This document shows, in pieces, positions 56,557 through 64,000 of a stretch of 64,000 nucleotides of DNA. Both the position numbers and the translations under genes were made by a program. This DNA is from Endozoicomonas euniceicola (GTDB taxonomy: Bacteria > Pseudomonadota > Gammaproteobacteria > Pseudomonadales > Endozoicomonadaceae), in contig NZ_CP103300.1 in assembly GCF_025562755.1 (NCBI RefSeq), positions 248,001 to 312,000 on the forward strand, read 5' to 3'. How positions within the stretch are numbered: position 1 is the first letter of the stretch; each line of letters starts with the position of its first letter. The notes under the pieces are model-generated. The model searched no databases, was not told where the DNA came from, and saw only the letters and a program-made list of their open reading frames with translations.

Positions 56557-57115
56557 TTAAGATGTCCCGATGATGATGAAGCAGCTAACGCTTAGTAGGT
56601 GTACTCGTCCGTAATCCTGCCAAAACTCCATACGAGTCTATATTTTTGCCACAAATGTGGACTCGTCCATATAATCTCCGAATTTTGTGGGAATTACCTC
56701 CTTGTCCACATAATACGCAGTACCTTGCATTATTGTGCCCCTGACGATCAAGGGAGGCAACGCAGCAAAAAGCCATCTTTCCCGTTTATAGCAGGCACAC
56801 TACCGCAGAGAGAAAGATAATGGTCAGATATTATTCAGACATCAGTCTCACAGCTGCAATTGAATTTTAAAACCTGACCATCCTATCATGTTTTTTTACA
56901 GTAAACTGAGCTATCTCAAAACAAATTTACCATGACAGTCACTCTGTCAGTTTTTCCGGAAAGAAGGCAGAGGGGTGAGGGCGTTACCAGCGTAGCCTGC
57001 CAAAATATGCCCATAATATTACCGTGAGAAGCAGGCTATTGACTCGCTCATTAACATCCTCCCTGCCGTAAGCGAAAGGGACTCCTGCCGACGCTGTGCA
57101 GCATACTCGGCGCAC
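56557..57115. other. Gene-free right edge of the island
   Basis: About 560 bases without a supported gene. It holds the possible end of an upstream attC (56581-56590) and two copies of a motif around ACTCGTCC (56603-56610 and 56661-56668). The rest leads to the secF terminator. Confidence 0.45.
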
Positions 57116-57144
57116 CAAAAAAAGCCGGGTAAAAACCCGGCTTC
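57116..57144 (-). terminator. Intrinsic terminator of the secD-secF operon
   Basis: AAGCCGGGT pairs with ACCCGGCTT (nine pairs, five-base loop) and, on the minus strand, is followed by seven or more T. It lies 21 bases past the secF stop. Confidence 0.85.
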
Positions 57145-57164
57145 CAACAATCAGTCAGTATCAA

Positions 57165-58097
57165 TTACGGACGATCGTCAACCTCGTCTTCCTTCACCGG
57201 CACAACCAGATCTTCACGACTGATATTCATATACAGCAGAAGATTAGACGCAATGTAGATGGATGAATAAGTACCCACCACAACACCGGCAATCATCATG
57301 GAGGCGAAACCATTGATCATTTCACCACCAAACAGGAACAGAGCCATCAACACCATCAAGGTGGTACCAGAGGTTGCTAATGTACGTCCCAGAGTCTGAG
57401 TGAGAGAAATATTAATAATCTCAACCGGCGAGCCTTTACGGCGCTTGCGGAAGTTTTCACGAACACGGTCGTATACGATAATGGTGTCGTTCAGGGAGTA
57501 ACCCACCAGCGCCAGAATAGCGGCCAACACTGTCAGGTCGAACTGCAAGCCCAGCACCGAGAACAGACCCATCGCGATAACGGAGTCGTGCGCCAGTGCC
57601 AGAACCGCGCCCACAGAGAACTTGAACTGGAAGCGGAAGGCAATGTAGAGCATTACCATGCCCAATGCCAGCAGCATTCCCAGGCCACCCTGCTCACGCA
57701 GCTGCTCACCCACCTGTGGCCCCACGAACTCAACGCGCTTGACCTTAACGTTCCCTTCGTACTGCCTGCTCAGCTGGTCAGCCAGCTCTTTGGCCAGGCC
57801 CGGATCACTACCCGGCATACGCACCAGCACGTCCTGCGCAGAACCAAACTCCTGTACGACAACATCGGTGTAACCGGAAGACTCCAGCTGTTCACGAATC
57901 CCTTCCGTTGACACCGGCTTGTCATAGACCAGCTCAATCAGAGTACCGCCGGTGAAATCCAGCCCCCAGTTAAGCCCTTTAGTCGTCAGGGAAACCAGAG
58001 AGCCTACCACCAGCACTATCGAAATAAAGCTGGCGATGAAGCGCAGGCGCATAAAGTTTATGATTTTTTCATCTGTCTTATCAGTCATCGCTGTCAC
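57165..58097 (-). CDS. secF: Protein translocase subunit SecF
   Basis: 310 aa. Six membrane segments; N-terminal LRFIASFISIVLVVGSL, then the SecD/SecF motif GLNWGLDFTGGTLIEL, and the C-terminal VGYSLNDTIIVYDRVREN. With SecD it uses the proton gradient to complete protein export. It follows secD by one base. Confidence 0.97.
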   Translation of the reverse strand: MTAMTDKTDEKIINFMRLRFIASFISIVLVVGSLVSLTTKGLNWGLDFTGGTLIELVYDKPVSTEGIREQLESSGYTDVVVQEFGSAQDVLVRMPGSDPGLAKELADQLSRQYEGNVKVKRVEFVGPQVGEQLREQGGLGMLLALGMVMLYIAFRFQFKFSVGAVLALAHDSVIAMGLFSVLGLQFDLTVLAAILALVGYSLNDTIIVYDRVRENFRKRRKGSPVEIINISLTQTLGRTLATSGTTLMVLMALFLFGGEMINGFASMMIAGVVVGTYSSIYIASNLLLYMNISREDLVVPVKEDEVDDRP

Positions 58098-58098
58098 C

Positions 58099-59970
58099 TC
58101 AGATGTTCAGTTTCTTCAGGTCACGACGACCACCGTACACCAGGTTAACCAGTGATCGGGTCACCATAATCGCAGTGAACAAGGACGTTAAGATACCGAT
58201 GGACAGAGTCACGGCAAAACCTTTAATCGGGCCAGTACCCACCGCAAACAGGATCACACCCACCAGCAGCGTGGTGATGTTACCGTCGAAAATGGAGATA
58301 AAGGCACGGTCATAACCATCGTGAATCGCTCGCTGTATGGGTCGGCCCAACTTGATTTCTTCACGGATACGGGAGAACACCAGCACGTTGGCGTCTACCG
58401 CCATACCCAGCGTCAGCACGATACCGGCAATACCCGGCATAGTCAGGGTAGCGCCAAACAGACTCATCATGGCCAGCATCAGCATCAGGTTGATGGTCAG
58501 GGCAATATTCGCCAACAGACCAAACACGCGATAGACCACGATCATGAACATCACGATCAGAGCCAGTCCCATCAGGGTAGAATCAATACCCATCTTGATG
58601 TTTTCTGCACCCAGGCTCGGACCCACCGTACGCTCTTCAACGAAGTGCATCGGTGCCGCCAGAGAACCTGCGCGTAACAACAGCGCCAGCTCAGACGCTT
58701 CACCCACAGAGTTCAGGCCGGTAATACGGAACTGATTACCCAGAGCAGACTGAATGGTGGCCAGACTGATGATGTGCTTTTCTTCACGGAAGCCTGGTAC
58801 TTCAACACGCACGGTTTCGCCGTCCACCACACGGGTTTCTACACGAGTCACCGGTTTCTGCTCAATAAACAACACCGCCATGGCGCGACCAATGTTACCG
58901 CGGGTAGCGTCGTTCATACGCTTACCCCCGGTACTGTCGAGGCTGATGTTAACCTGCGGCTGACCACTTTCAGAGTCAAAGTTAGACTGGGCGCTGGAAA
59001 CACGGTCACCGGTAATAATGATGTCTCGTTCCAACAGGGCATTCGGACGACGCTCGTCACGGAACGGGAAGGACTCAGTACTGGTGCGGGACGCATTGGG
59101 CAGAGCTTCCAGACGGAACTCCAGGTTGGCGGTCTTACCCAGAATACGCTTGGCTTCAGCCGTATCCTGCACACCAGGAAGCTGCACCACAATATTATTA
59201 CGGCCTTGTCGCTGAACCAGTGGTTCAGAGACACCCAGCTCGTTAACACGGTTACGAATGGAAGTCAGGTTCTGGCGTACCGCGTCGTCTTCGAGCTCAC
59301 GAATACGCTGTTCACTGAAACCAAAGGAGACCACATAAAGATCCCCCTGCTCCCCGGTTTCAACCAGCAGGTCAGGGTTTTCACGGGTAATCACCCGCTC
59401 GGCGGCATCACGGGCATCGGCATCCAGAAAAGCCAGTTGACGGGCTCCGTCGGCACGTTCAGGCATAGTGCGATAGCGCAGGCGTTCCTGACGCAGCTGG
59501 GCACGAATTTCGCTATTAGCAATATCCAGTCGCTGCTTCACAGCCCGGCCGGTATCGACTTCCAGCAGAAAGTGGACACCACCAGACAGGTCCAGACCCA
59601 GTTTCATCGGGTAGGCACCAATGGCTGTCAGCCAGTCCGGCGTGGTGGGGGCAAGGTTCAGGGCAACGACATAATCATCACCCAACGCATCCTTGATCAG
59701 ACTTCTGGCCAGCTGTTGCTGGTCTGCCTGTTGTAGACGGATCAGTTGAGTTTTTTCGTCACCTTCGGCGGCTTTAACGGCAATACCCGCCTCTTTGAGA
59801 GTCTTTTCAGCCCGTTCCAGTACAGCGGATTCCAGCACGGTTGAAGAGCTGGCTCCGGAAATCTGAATCGCCGGATCATCGGGATAGAGGTTGGGCAGGG
59901 AGTAAACAAACCCCAGTGCCACAACGAATGCTATGAGCAGGTATTTCCACAGGGGATAACGATTGAGCAT
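58099..59970 (-). CDS. secD: Protein translocase subunit SecD
   Basis: 623 aa (E. coli 615). First membrane segment LLIAFVVALGFVYSLPNLY, motif KLGLDLSGGVHFLLEVD, a large periplasmic P1 domain, and the C-terminal TLPGIAGIVLTLGMAVDANVL-like segment (here TMPGIAGIVLTLGMAVDAN). It pairs with SecF. A terminator-like hairpin precedes it, between yajC and secD. Confidence 0.97.
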   Translation of the reverse strand: MLNRYPLWKYLLIAFVVALGFVYSLPNLYPDDPAIQISGASSSTVLESAVLERAEKTLKEAGIAVKAAEGDEKTQLIRLQQADQQQLARSLIKDALGDDYVVALNLAPTTPDWLTAIGAYPMKLGLDLSGGVHFLLEVDTGRAVKQRLDIANSEIRAQLRQERLRYRTMPERADGARQLAFLDADARDAAERVITRENPDLLVETGEQGDLYVVSFGFSEQRIRELEDDAVRQNLTSIRNRVNELGVSEPLVQRQGRNNIVVQLPGVQDTAEAKRILGKTANLEFRLEALPNASRTSTESFPFRDERRPNALLERDIIITGDRVSSAQSNFDSESGQPQVNISLDSTGGKRMNDATRGNIGRAMAVLFIEQKPVTRVETRVVDGETVRVEVPGFREEKHIISLATIQSALGNQFRITGLNSVGEASELALLLRAGSLAAPMHFVEERTVGPSLGAENIKMGIDSTLMGLALIVMFMIVVYRVFGLLANIALTINLMLMLAMMSLFGATLTMPGIAGIVLTLGMAVDANVLVFSRIREEIKLGRPIQRAIHDGYDRAFISIFDGNITTLLVGVILFAVGTGPIKGFAVTLSIGILTSLFTAIMVTRSLVNLVYGGRRDLKKLNI

Positions 59971-60035
59971 GGCTCACCGGTTCCTGATATTTTAAGTATG
60001 AATTGTCAGCGTTTACTGACGTTATCCATTTCTCC

Positions 60036-60063
60036 AAAAAAACCGGGAATTCATCATTCCCGG
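60036..60063 (-). terminator. Terminator-like hairpin between yajC and secD
   Basis: CCGGGAAT pairs with ATTCCCGG (eight pairs, five-base loop), followed on the minus strand by seven T. It lies 41 bases past the yajC stop and 66 bases before secD, so it may attenuate secDF relative to yajC. Confidence 0.75.
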
Positions 60064-60103
60064 CACAGTATATAAGCACACAGACCTCAGGCCTGCCTGC
60101 CTA

Positions 60104-60436
60104 TTATTTGATCGCCTTGATCGTACCCTTAGGCAGAGTAGCCGCTACAGACGATTTCTGAAAGTTCAGTTCCATATTGTCGGCCACCTGCAGAGTGACA
60201 AACTCATCCGTGGTGTTGGTGACTTTACCCAGAATACCGCCGGAGGTAACGACCTCATCACCTTTGTTCAGTCCGGCAATCAGATTCTTATGCTCTTTGG
60301 CGCGTTTGGACTGTGGACGCCAGATCAGCAGCCAGAAAATCAGTACAAAGCCGCCCAGCATAATCAGCTGACCCGCCATACCCGGGCCTGCTGCTACCGC
60401 ACCATCGGCATACGCCGGGCTGATAAATGGAATCAT
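60104..60436 (-). CDS. yajC: Preprotein translocase subunit YajC
   Basis: 110 aa, single membrane segment (GQLIMLGGFVLIFWLLIWRPQ) followed by KRAKEHKNLIAGLNKGDEVVTSGGILGKV, the family signature. YajC joins SecDF in the holotranslocon. Located between tgt and secD in the standard order. Confidence 0.96.
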   Translation of the reverse strand: MIPFISPAYADGAVAAGPGMAGQLIMLGGFVLIFWLLIWRPQSKRAKEHKNLIAGLNKGDEVVTSGGILGKVTNTTDEFVTLQVADNMELNFQKSSVAATLPKGTIKAIK

Positions 60437-60546
60437 TAATTACTCCTTGCTTTTGGAAGTTATAAATCGTGCTATCTCCTTTACAGGGGCAAAGCCGCAA
60501 CAGGATCAACAGCACTTTGGTAAAAAACAGCGACCAATGAACGACA

Positions 60547-61662
60547 TCAATCCAGCGGTGGAACGGGCTGGCCGCGCTTCCGGTAAAAGTCGCTCACAAA
60601 GGCGTCCAATTTACCTTGTTCAATCGCCTCCCGCAATCCAGCCATAACACGCTGGTAATAACGGAGGTTATGGATGGTGTTCAGCATTGACCCCAAAATT
60701 TCTCCGCATTTATCAAGATGATGCAAGTAAGCCCGACTGAAATTCTGGCAAGTGTAGCAGTCACAGTTTTCTTCCAGCGGAGAAGTATCACGCTTGTGGA
60801 CAGCGTTGCGAATCTTGATAACGCCAGTATCGGTAAACAGGTGACCATTACGGGCATTGCGGGTAGGCATTACGCAGTCAAACATATCGACACCACGGCG
60901 CACCGCTTCTACAATATCTTCCGGCTTGCCCACGCCCATCAGGTAACGGGGATAGTCGTCCGGAATCTGGTGAGCCGTGTGAGACAGGATGCGCATCATG
61001 TCTTCTTTGCTCTCACCCACGGACAAGCCGCCAATAGCGTAGCCATCAAAGCCGATATCCACCAGCGCGTTCATGGAACGATCACGCAGATGCTCAAACA
61101 TACCGCCCTGGATAATACCGAACAGTGCCGAAGGGCTATCGCCATGGGCCGCCCTGGAGCGAGCCGCCCAGCGCAGGGACAGTTCCATGGACTCTTCCGC
61201 TTCCTTCTCGGTCGCTTCACCGTCGGTGCATTCGTCAAAAATCATAACGATGTCCGAACCCAGGTCTTTCTGCACCTGCATGGAAATTTCAGGACTCAGG
61301 AACACTTTGGCACCATCCACCGGAGAACGGAATGACACACCTTCTTCGGTAATCTTGCGCATCTTGCCCAGGCTGAATACCTGAAAACCACCGGAATCGG
61401 TCAGAATCGGACCGTCCCACTGGTTAAAGTCATGCAGGTCTCCGTGTTCTTTTATAACCTCTGTACCAGGGCGCAACATCAGGTGAAACGTATTGCCCAG
61501 AATAATCTCGGCACCGGTCTTTTTAATGTCATCCGGCATCATGCCTTTTACGGTGCCGTAGGTACCCACTGGCATAAAGCATGGCGTTTCAACGGTTCCG
61601 CGCGGGAACGTCAGGCGACCGCGTCGAGCCTTGCCATCAGTGGCAAGACGCTCGAACTGCAT
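60547..61662 (-). CDS. tgt: tRNA-guanine transglycosylase
   Basis: 371 aa from the ATG at 61662 (an ATG at 61683 is also in frame, but the family begins MQFERLATDGKARRG). Replaces guanine 34 by preQ1 in queuosine-tRNAs. Active-site Asp in ILTDSGGFQVFSLG, nucleophile Asp in VDMFDCVMPTRNARNG, and zinc ligands Cys in CDCYTCQNFSRAYLHHL. Paired with queA, which acts on the tRNA next. Confidence 0.97.
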   Translation of the reverse strand: MQFERLATDGKARRGRLTFPRGTVETPCFMPVGTYGTVKGMMPDDIKKTGAEIILGNTFHLMLRPGTEVIKEHGDLHDFNQWDGPILTDSGGFQVFSLGKMRKITEEGVSFRSPVDGAKVFLSPEISMQVQKDLGSDIVMIFDECTDGEATEKEAEESMELSLRWAARSRAAHGDSPSALFGIIQGGMFEHLRDRSMNALVDIGFDGYAIGGLSVGESKEDMMRILSHTAHQIPDDYPRYLMGVGKPEDIVEAVRRGVDMFDCVMPTRNARNGHLFTDTGVIKIRNAVHKRDTSPLEENCDCYTCQNFSRAYLHHLDKCGEILGSMLNTIHNLRYYQRVMAGLREAIEQGKLDAFVSDFYRKRGQPVPPLD

Positions 61663-61804
61663 GAAACATTCTTCTCTTTTCATGATTTTCTCGTTTCAGC
61701 CGCAGCACTTCCGGCAGCGGCTGTATTCAGACAATAGAGGGATTAATGGGTACAAACCCTGTGAACTTCAAGAGCTGGCCATGCAGGTTAATCGTTCTTT
61801 CCGG

Positions 61805-62833
61805 TTAGCCAGTTTTCCTGGTCAACCACATGGCATCACCATAACTGAAGAAACGATACCCTTCTTTTACCGCTTCGTTGTAAGCGTTAAGAATGGCTTC
61901 CTGTCCGGAGAAAGCACTGACCAGCATCAGCAGCGTGGACTGCGGCAGATGGAAGTTGGTGATCATGGCATCCACTGAGCGGAACGGGTAGCCCGGAAAA
62001 ATAAAGATGTCGGTATCGCCGGTAAACGGCTGTATTTCGCCGGATGCAGAAGCTGATTCCAGACTGCGAACCGACGTTGTTCCCACTGCCACGACTTTAT
62101 TACCACGGGCGCGGGTTTCACGAACGGCCTGGCAGACCGCTTCAGAGACTTCGATATACTCTGAATGCATCTCATGGTCGGCAATATTATCCACCCGTAC
62201 TGGCTGGAAAGTACCCGAACCAACGTGCAGGGTAACAAATGCCTTATTAACACCTTTTTGTTCCAGACGCTCCAACAGGGCTTCATCAAAGTGCAGACCC
62301 GCCGTTGGTGCTGCTACGGCACCGTCTTTTTCAGCAAAAACGGTCTGATAACGCAACCGGTCAGCACTACCATCTTCACGATCAATATAAGGTGGCAGCG
62401 GCATGTGTCCGAACGTTTGCAACTGGGGCAGGACCGGCTCGTCAAAGTCGATCAGGAACATCGTACCCTGACGTCCCGACACCCCGGCCGTTATATTGTC
62501 ATCAGCCAGCCAGATACGACTGCCAGGTTTAGGGGATTTACTGGAGCGCACATGAGCCAGTACCTTTTTCTCTTCCAGTACCCGCTCAATCAATACTTCC
62601 AGCTTGCCACCGGTTTCCTTGCGACCAAACAGCCGGGCAGGAATGACCCGGGTATTATTCATAACCAGCAGATCGCCGGGGTTCAAAAAGCTTTCTATGT
62701 CTGCAAACTGACGATGAGCAATCTCACCCGAGTTACCGTCAAGGCATAACAGGCGGCTTCCGGTTCTTTCCTTAGCAGGAAAGCGGGCGATCTGCTCATC
62801 AGGCAGATCAAAATCAAAATCACTGACGCGCAT
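61805..62833 (-). CDS. queA: S-adenosylmethionine:tRNA ribosyltransferase-isomerase
   Basis: 342 aa. Adds the ribosyl group of SAM to preQ1-tRNA, forming epoxyqueuosine. Motifs: FDFDLPDEQIARFPA at the N-terminus, VMNNTRVIPARL, APTAGLHFDEALL, VTLHVGSGTFQPV and TNFHLPQSTLLMLV. Just upstream of tgt on the same strand. Confidence 0.97.
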   Translation of the reverse strand: MRVSDFDFDLPDEQIARFPAKERTGSRLLCLDGNSGEIAHRQFADIESFLNPGDLLVMNNTRVIPARLFGRKETGGKLEVLIERVLEEKKVLAHVRSSKSPKPGSRIWLADDNITAGVSGRQGTMFLIDFDEPVLPQLQTFGHMPLPPYIDREDGSADRLRYQTVFAEKDGAVAAPTAGLHFDEALLERLEQKGVNKAFVTLHVGSGTFQPVRVDNIADHEMHSEYIEVSEAVCQAVRETRARGNKVVAVGTTSVRSLESASASGEIQPFTGDTDIFIFPGYPFRSVDAMITNFHLPQSTLLMLVSAFSGQEAILNAYNEAVKEGYRFFSYGDAMWLTRKTG

Positions 62834-63046
62834 GAACGTGTGGTTTGTCTACAAATTACAGGGAAGGTCGGAAAGGATACTGCAAAGTCACCGGTCTGTC
62901 AGGCATGTTAAACACGATTCACTGACAAACCAGCCAGGAACTTTGAAACAACCCCTTGATAATCAAGGAGCTTTCAGTATACTACGCAGCATCTGAACGA
63001 GACAGCCAAAGGCTTTTCAGCGGCTAAAGGCTTCCCACAACGTTCT

Positions 63047-63133
63047 GCCGGTGTGATGAAATTGGTAGACATAGGGGATTCAAAATCCCCCGCTTTCACG
63101 AGCGTGGCGGTTCGAGTCCGCCCACCGGTACCA
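63047..63133 (+). tRNA. tRNA-Leu (anticodon CAA)
   Basis: 87 nt including an encoded CCA at 63131-63133. Acceptor stem GCCGGTG (63047-63053) pairs with CACCGGT (63123-63129). The anticodon stem-loop reads GGGGATT-CAA-AATCCCC, giving anticodon CAA. A long variable arm and TTCGAGTCC in the T loop fit a class II leucine tRNA. The same queA/tRNA-Leu order occurs in Pseudomonas. Confidence 0.95.
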
Positions 63134-63142
63134 TATATAATG

Positions 63143-63168
63143 AAGCCCTGATTTTTCAGGGCTTTTTT
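63143..63168 (+). terminator. Intrinsic terminator of tRNA-Leu
   Basis: AAGCCCTGA pairs with TCAGGGCTT (nine pairs, four-base TTTT loop), followed by TTTT. It starts ten bases after the tRNA. Confidence 0.88.
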
Positions 63169-63213
63169 GTATCTATCTCAGCGCTACAAGCTGCCGGATC
63201 GGAATGGGTCATC

Positions 63214-63804
63214 ATGAACATAGCGGTACTGGAAGGGAAGCTGAAGTTATACAGTTCGGAACTTTTTGGTGGCAACTCGCAAAGCCTGCTGATTGCAGCT
63301 CATGGCGGAGTATGGCACAGCCGCAGCTTTATGGCCGTCGCCCGATCCATAGCAAGGGTACACCGCTTCAAAATCCCTCCCTGGACTACCTTATATTTTT
63401 ATGCACCACACGGAACGGCTACCAGCACAAGGCTTGAACCTTATATGAAGTGGAAATACCCACCCCTTGAGGCTGTCATGCCCGGTGAGAGCGTGATTAA
63501 TTACGATCTTGGACACTTAGTAAGTGGGCTGCCCTATACGACAGATCAACAAGTAAGGAATCACCTTATTACTAACCGTTGTCACTCAGCCAGCCTCAGT
63601 ATCCATCACCCTTTTCGCTTTCTTGATATTGCCACTACAGAGCCGTCAGGCTCTGCGAACACCACACTGAAAGAAGTGCTTGGCGTACTGTCTCGCGCAG
63701 GCCGAATCTACCCCAGAATTCACTGCACGTTCTGCCGTCACGAATATGGAAGACCTAAAAACGAATACACTCCGGGCTATCACAATATCACCCCCTCCAG
63801 CTGA
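63214..63804 (+). CDS. Protein resembling the Stv-type putative adhesin family
   Basis: 196 aa. The N-terminal half reads like the Stv domain: SLLIAAHGGVWHSRSFMAVA (an AHGG turn), then FKIPPWTTLYFYAPHGTATS (IPxxTTLxFYxPHG). Proteins with this domain are described as putative adhesins, but the biochemical role is unknown. No signal peptide is present. The C-terminal half is unique with a CTFC pair (HCTFCRHEY). It lies just past the tRNA-Leu terminator. The family call rests on memory of the motif and is tentative. Confidence 0.5.
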   Translation: MNIAVLEGKLKLYSSELFGGNSQSLLIAAHGGVWHSRSFMAVARSIARVHRFKIPPWTTLYFYAPHGTATSTRLEPYMKWKYPPLEAVMPGESVINYDLGHLVSGLPYTTDQQVRNHLITNRCHSASLSIHHPFRFLDIATTEPSGSANTTLKEVLGVLSRAGRIYPRIHCTFCRHEYGRPKNEYTPGYHNITPSS

Positions 63805-63900
63805 CGGCCTGAACCTTCCCGATAGACAGCACCCAGGCTGTTGAGTGTCTGCCTCAAAAAATACGCACATGCAACAAATGAGAAACCCTACCCGAAGATC

Positions 63901-64000
63901 ATGAGCTGGTTTGCCACCATGGATCGTTTAGCAGAAATTGTTGAAGCCATTCATAACACAGAAAGCCAGTCCGGAATCGACTATCAGGAACAGAAAAGCG
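63901..64000 (+). CDS. Start of an unidentified gene, cut by the window edge
   Basis: An ATG at 63901 opens a frame reading MSWFATMDRLAEIVEAIHNT that continues past the window. The frame is also open further upstream, and an ATG at 63919 is possible, so the start is uncertain. Too short to identify. Confidence 0.45.
   Translation, partial: MSWFATMDRLAEIVEAIHNTESQSGIDYQEQKS

Noticed and set aside
58774..59736. 320-codon open frame on the plus strand opposite secD
   Set aside because: It is antisense to a clearly conserved gene, has low-complexity His/Thr/Gln composition, and no recognisable domain.

Overview
The window is a chromosomal segment of a gammaproteobacterium. Gene order in the housekeeping blocks follows the Pseudomonas/Oceanospirillales pattern: cysM-gacS; acpS-pdxJ-recO-era-rnc-lepB-lepA-mucD; rseC-mucB-mucA-rpoE divergent from nadB; the isc operon; cysE-trmJ-suhB; secF-secD-yajC-tgt-queA-tRNA-Leu. 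Dense insertion sequences, long lineage-specific ORFs and several effector-like or exported proteins suggest a host-associated, Endozoicomonas-like bacterium. That assignment is inference; no rRNA gene is present.

Layout. 1-5.7 kb: end of cysM, an unknown 684-aa protein, and a GacS/BarA hybrid kinase. 5.9-7.1 kb: a possible C58 (YopT-like) cysteine peptidase and a two-copy 40-bp repeat. 7.1-15.6 kb: a minus-strand block for lipid and vitamin B6 cofactors, RNA processing, signal peptidase, LepA and the periplasmic protease MucD. 16.0-19.2 kb: an unknown 1095-aa protein on the opposite strand, lying between mucD and rseC. 19.3-22.2 kb: the envelope-stress cluster rseC, mucB, mucA, rpoE, with a good sigma-E promoter. 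22.9-28.5 kb: nadB, a HAAAP amino-acid permease, ygfX-sdhE and ygfZ. 28.6-37.4 kb: a hendecad coiled-coil protein, a small Cys/His protein, iscX-fdx-hscA-hscB-iscA-iscU-iscS-iscR, cysE and trmJ. 37.7-38.5 kb: suhB.

38.6-57.1 kb is an accessory island of about 18.5 kb between suhB and secF, genes that are nearly adjacent in Pseudomonas. It holds an ISKra4-type element with a 9-bp target duplication inside another ISKra4-like transposase, an IS91-type element with a frameshifted partner recombinase, and a three-level nest (ISAzo13 inside IS66 inside ISL3, the two inner insertions with clean target duplications). A second, inverted ISAzo13 copy joins two unrelated broken elements (IS1595 and IS110). 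Cargo includes two exported proteins of unknown function (one with a phosphoribosyltransferase-like loop), a broken AlbA_2-type gene, and a DUF523 gene with an attC-like site at its 3' end, as in integron cassettes.

57.2-64.0 kb returns to conserved sequence (secF, secD, yajC, tgt, queA, tRNA-Leu), then a protein resembling the Stv adhesin-type family and the start of a gene cut by the window edge.

All family calls come from reading translated sequence by eye; no database search was run.
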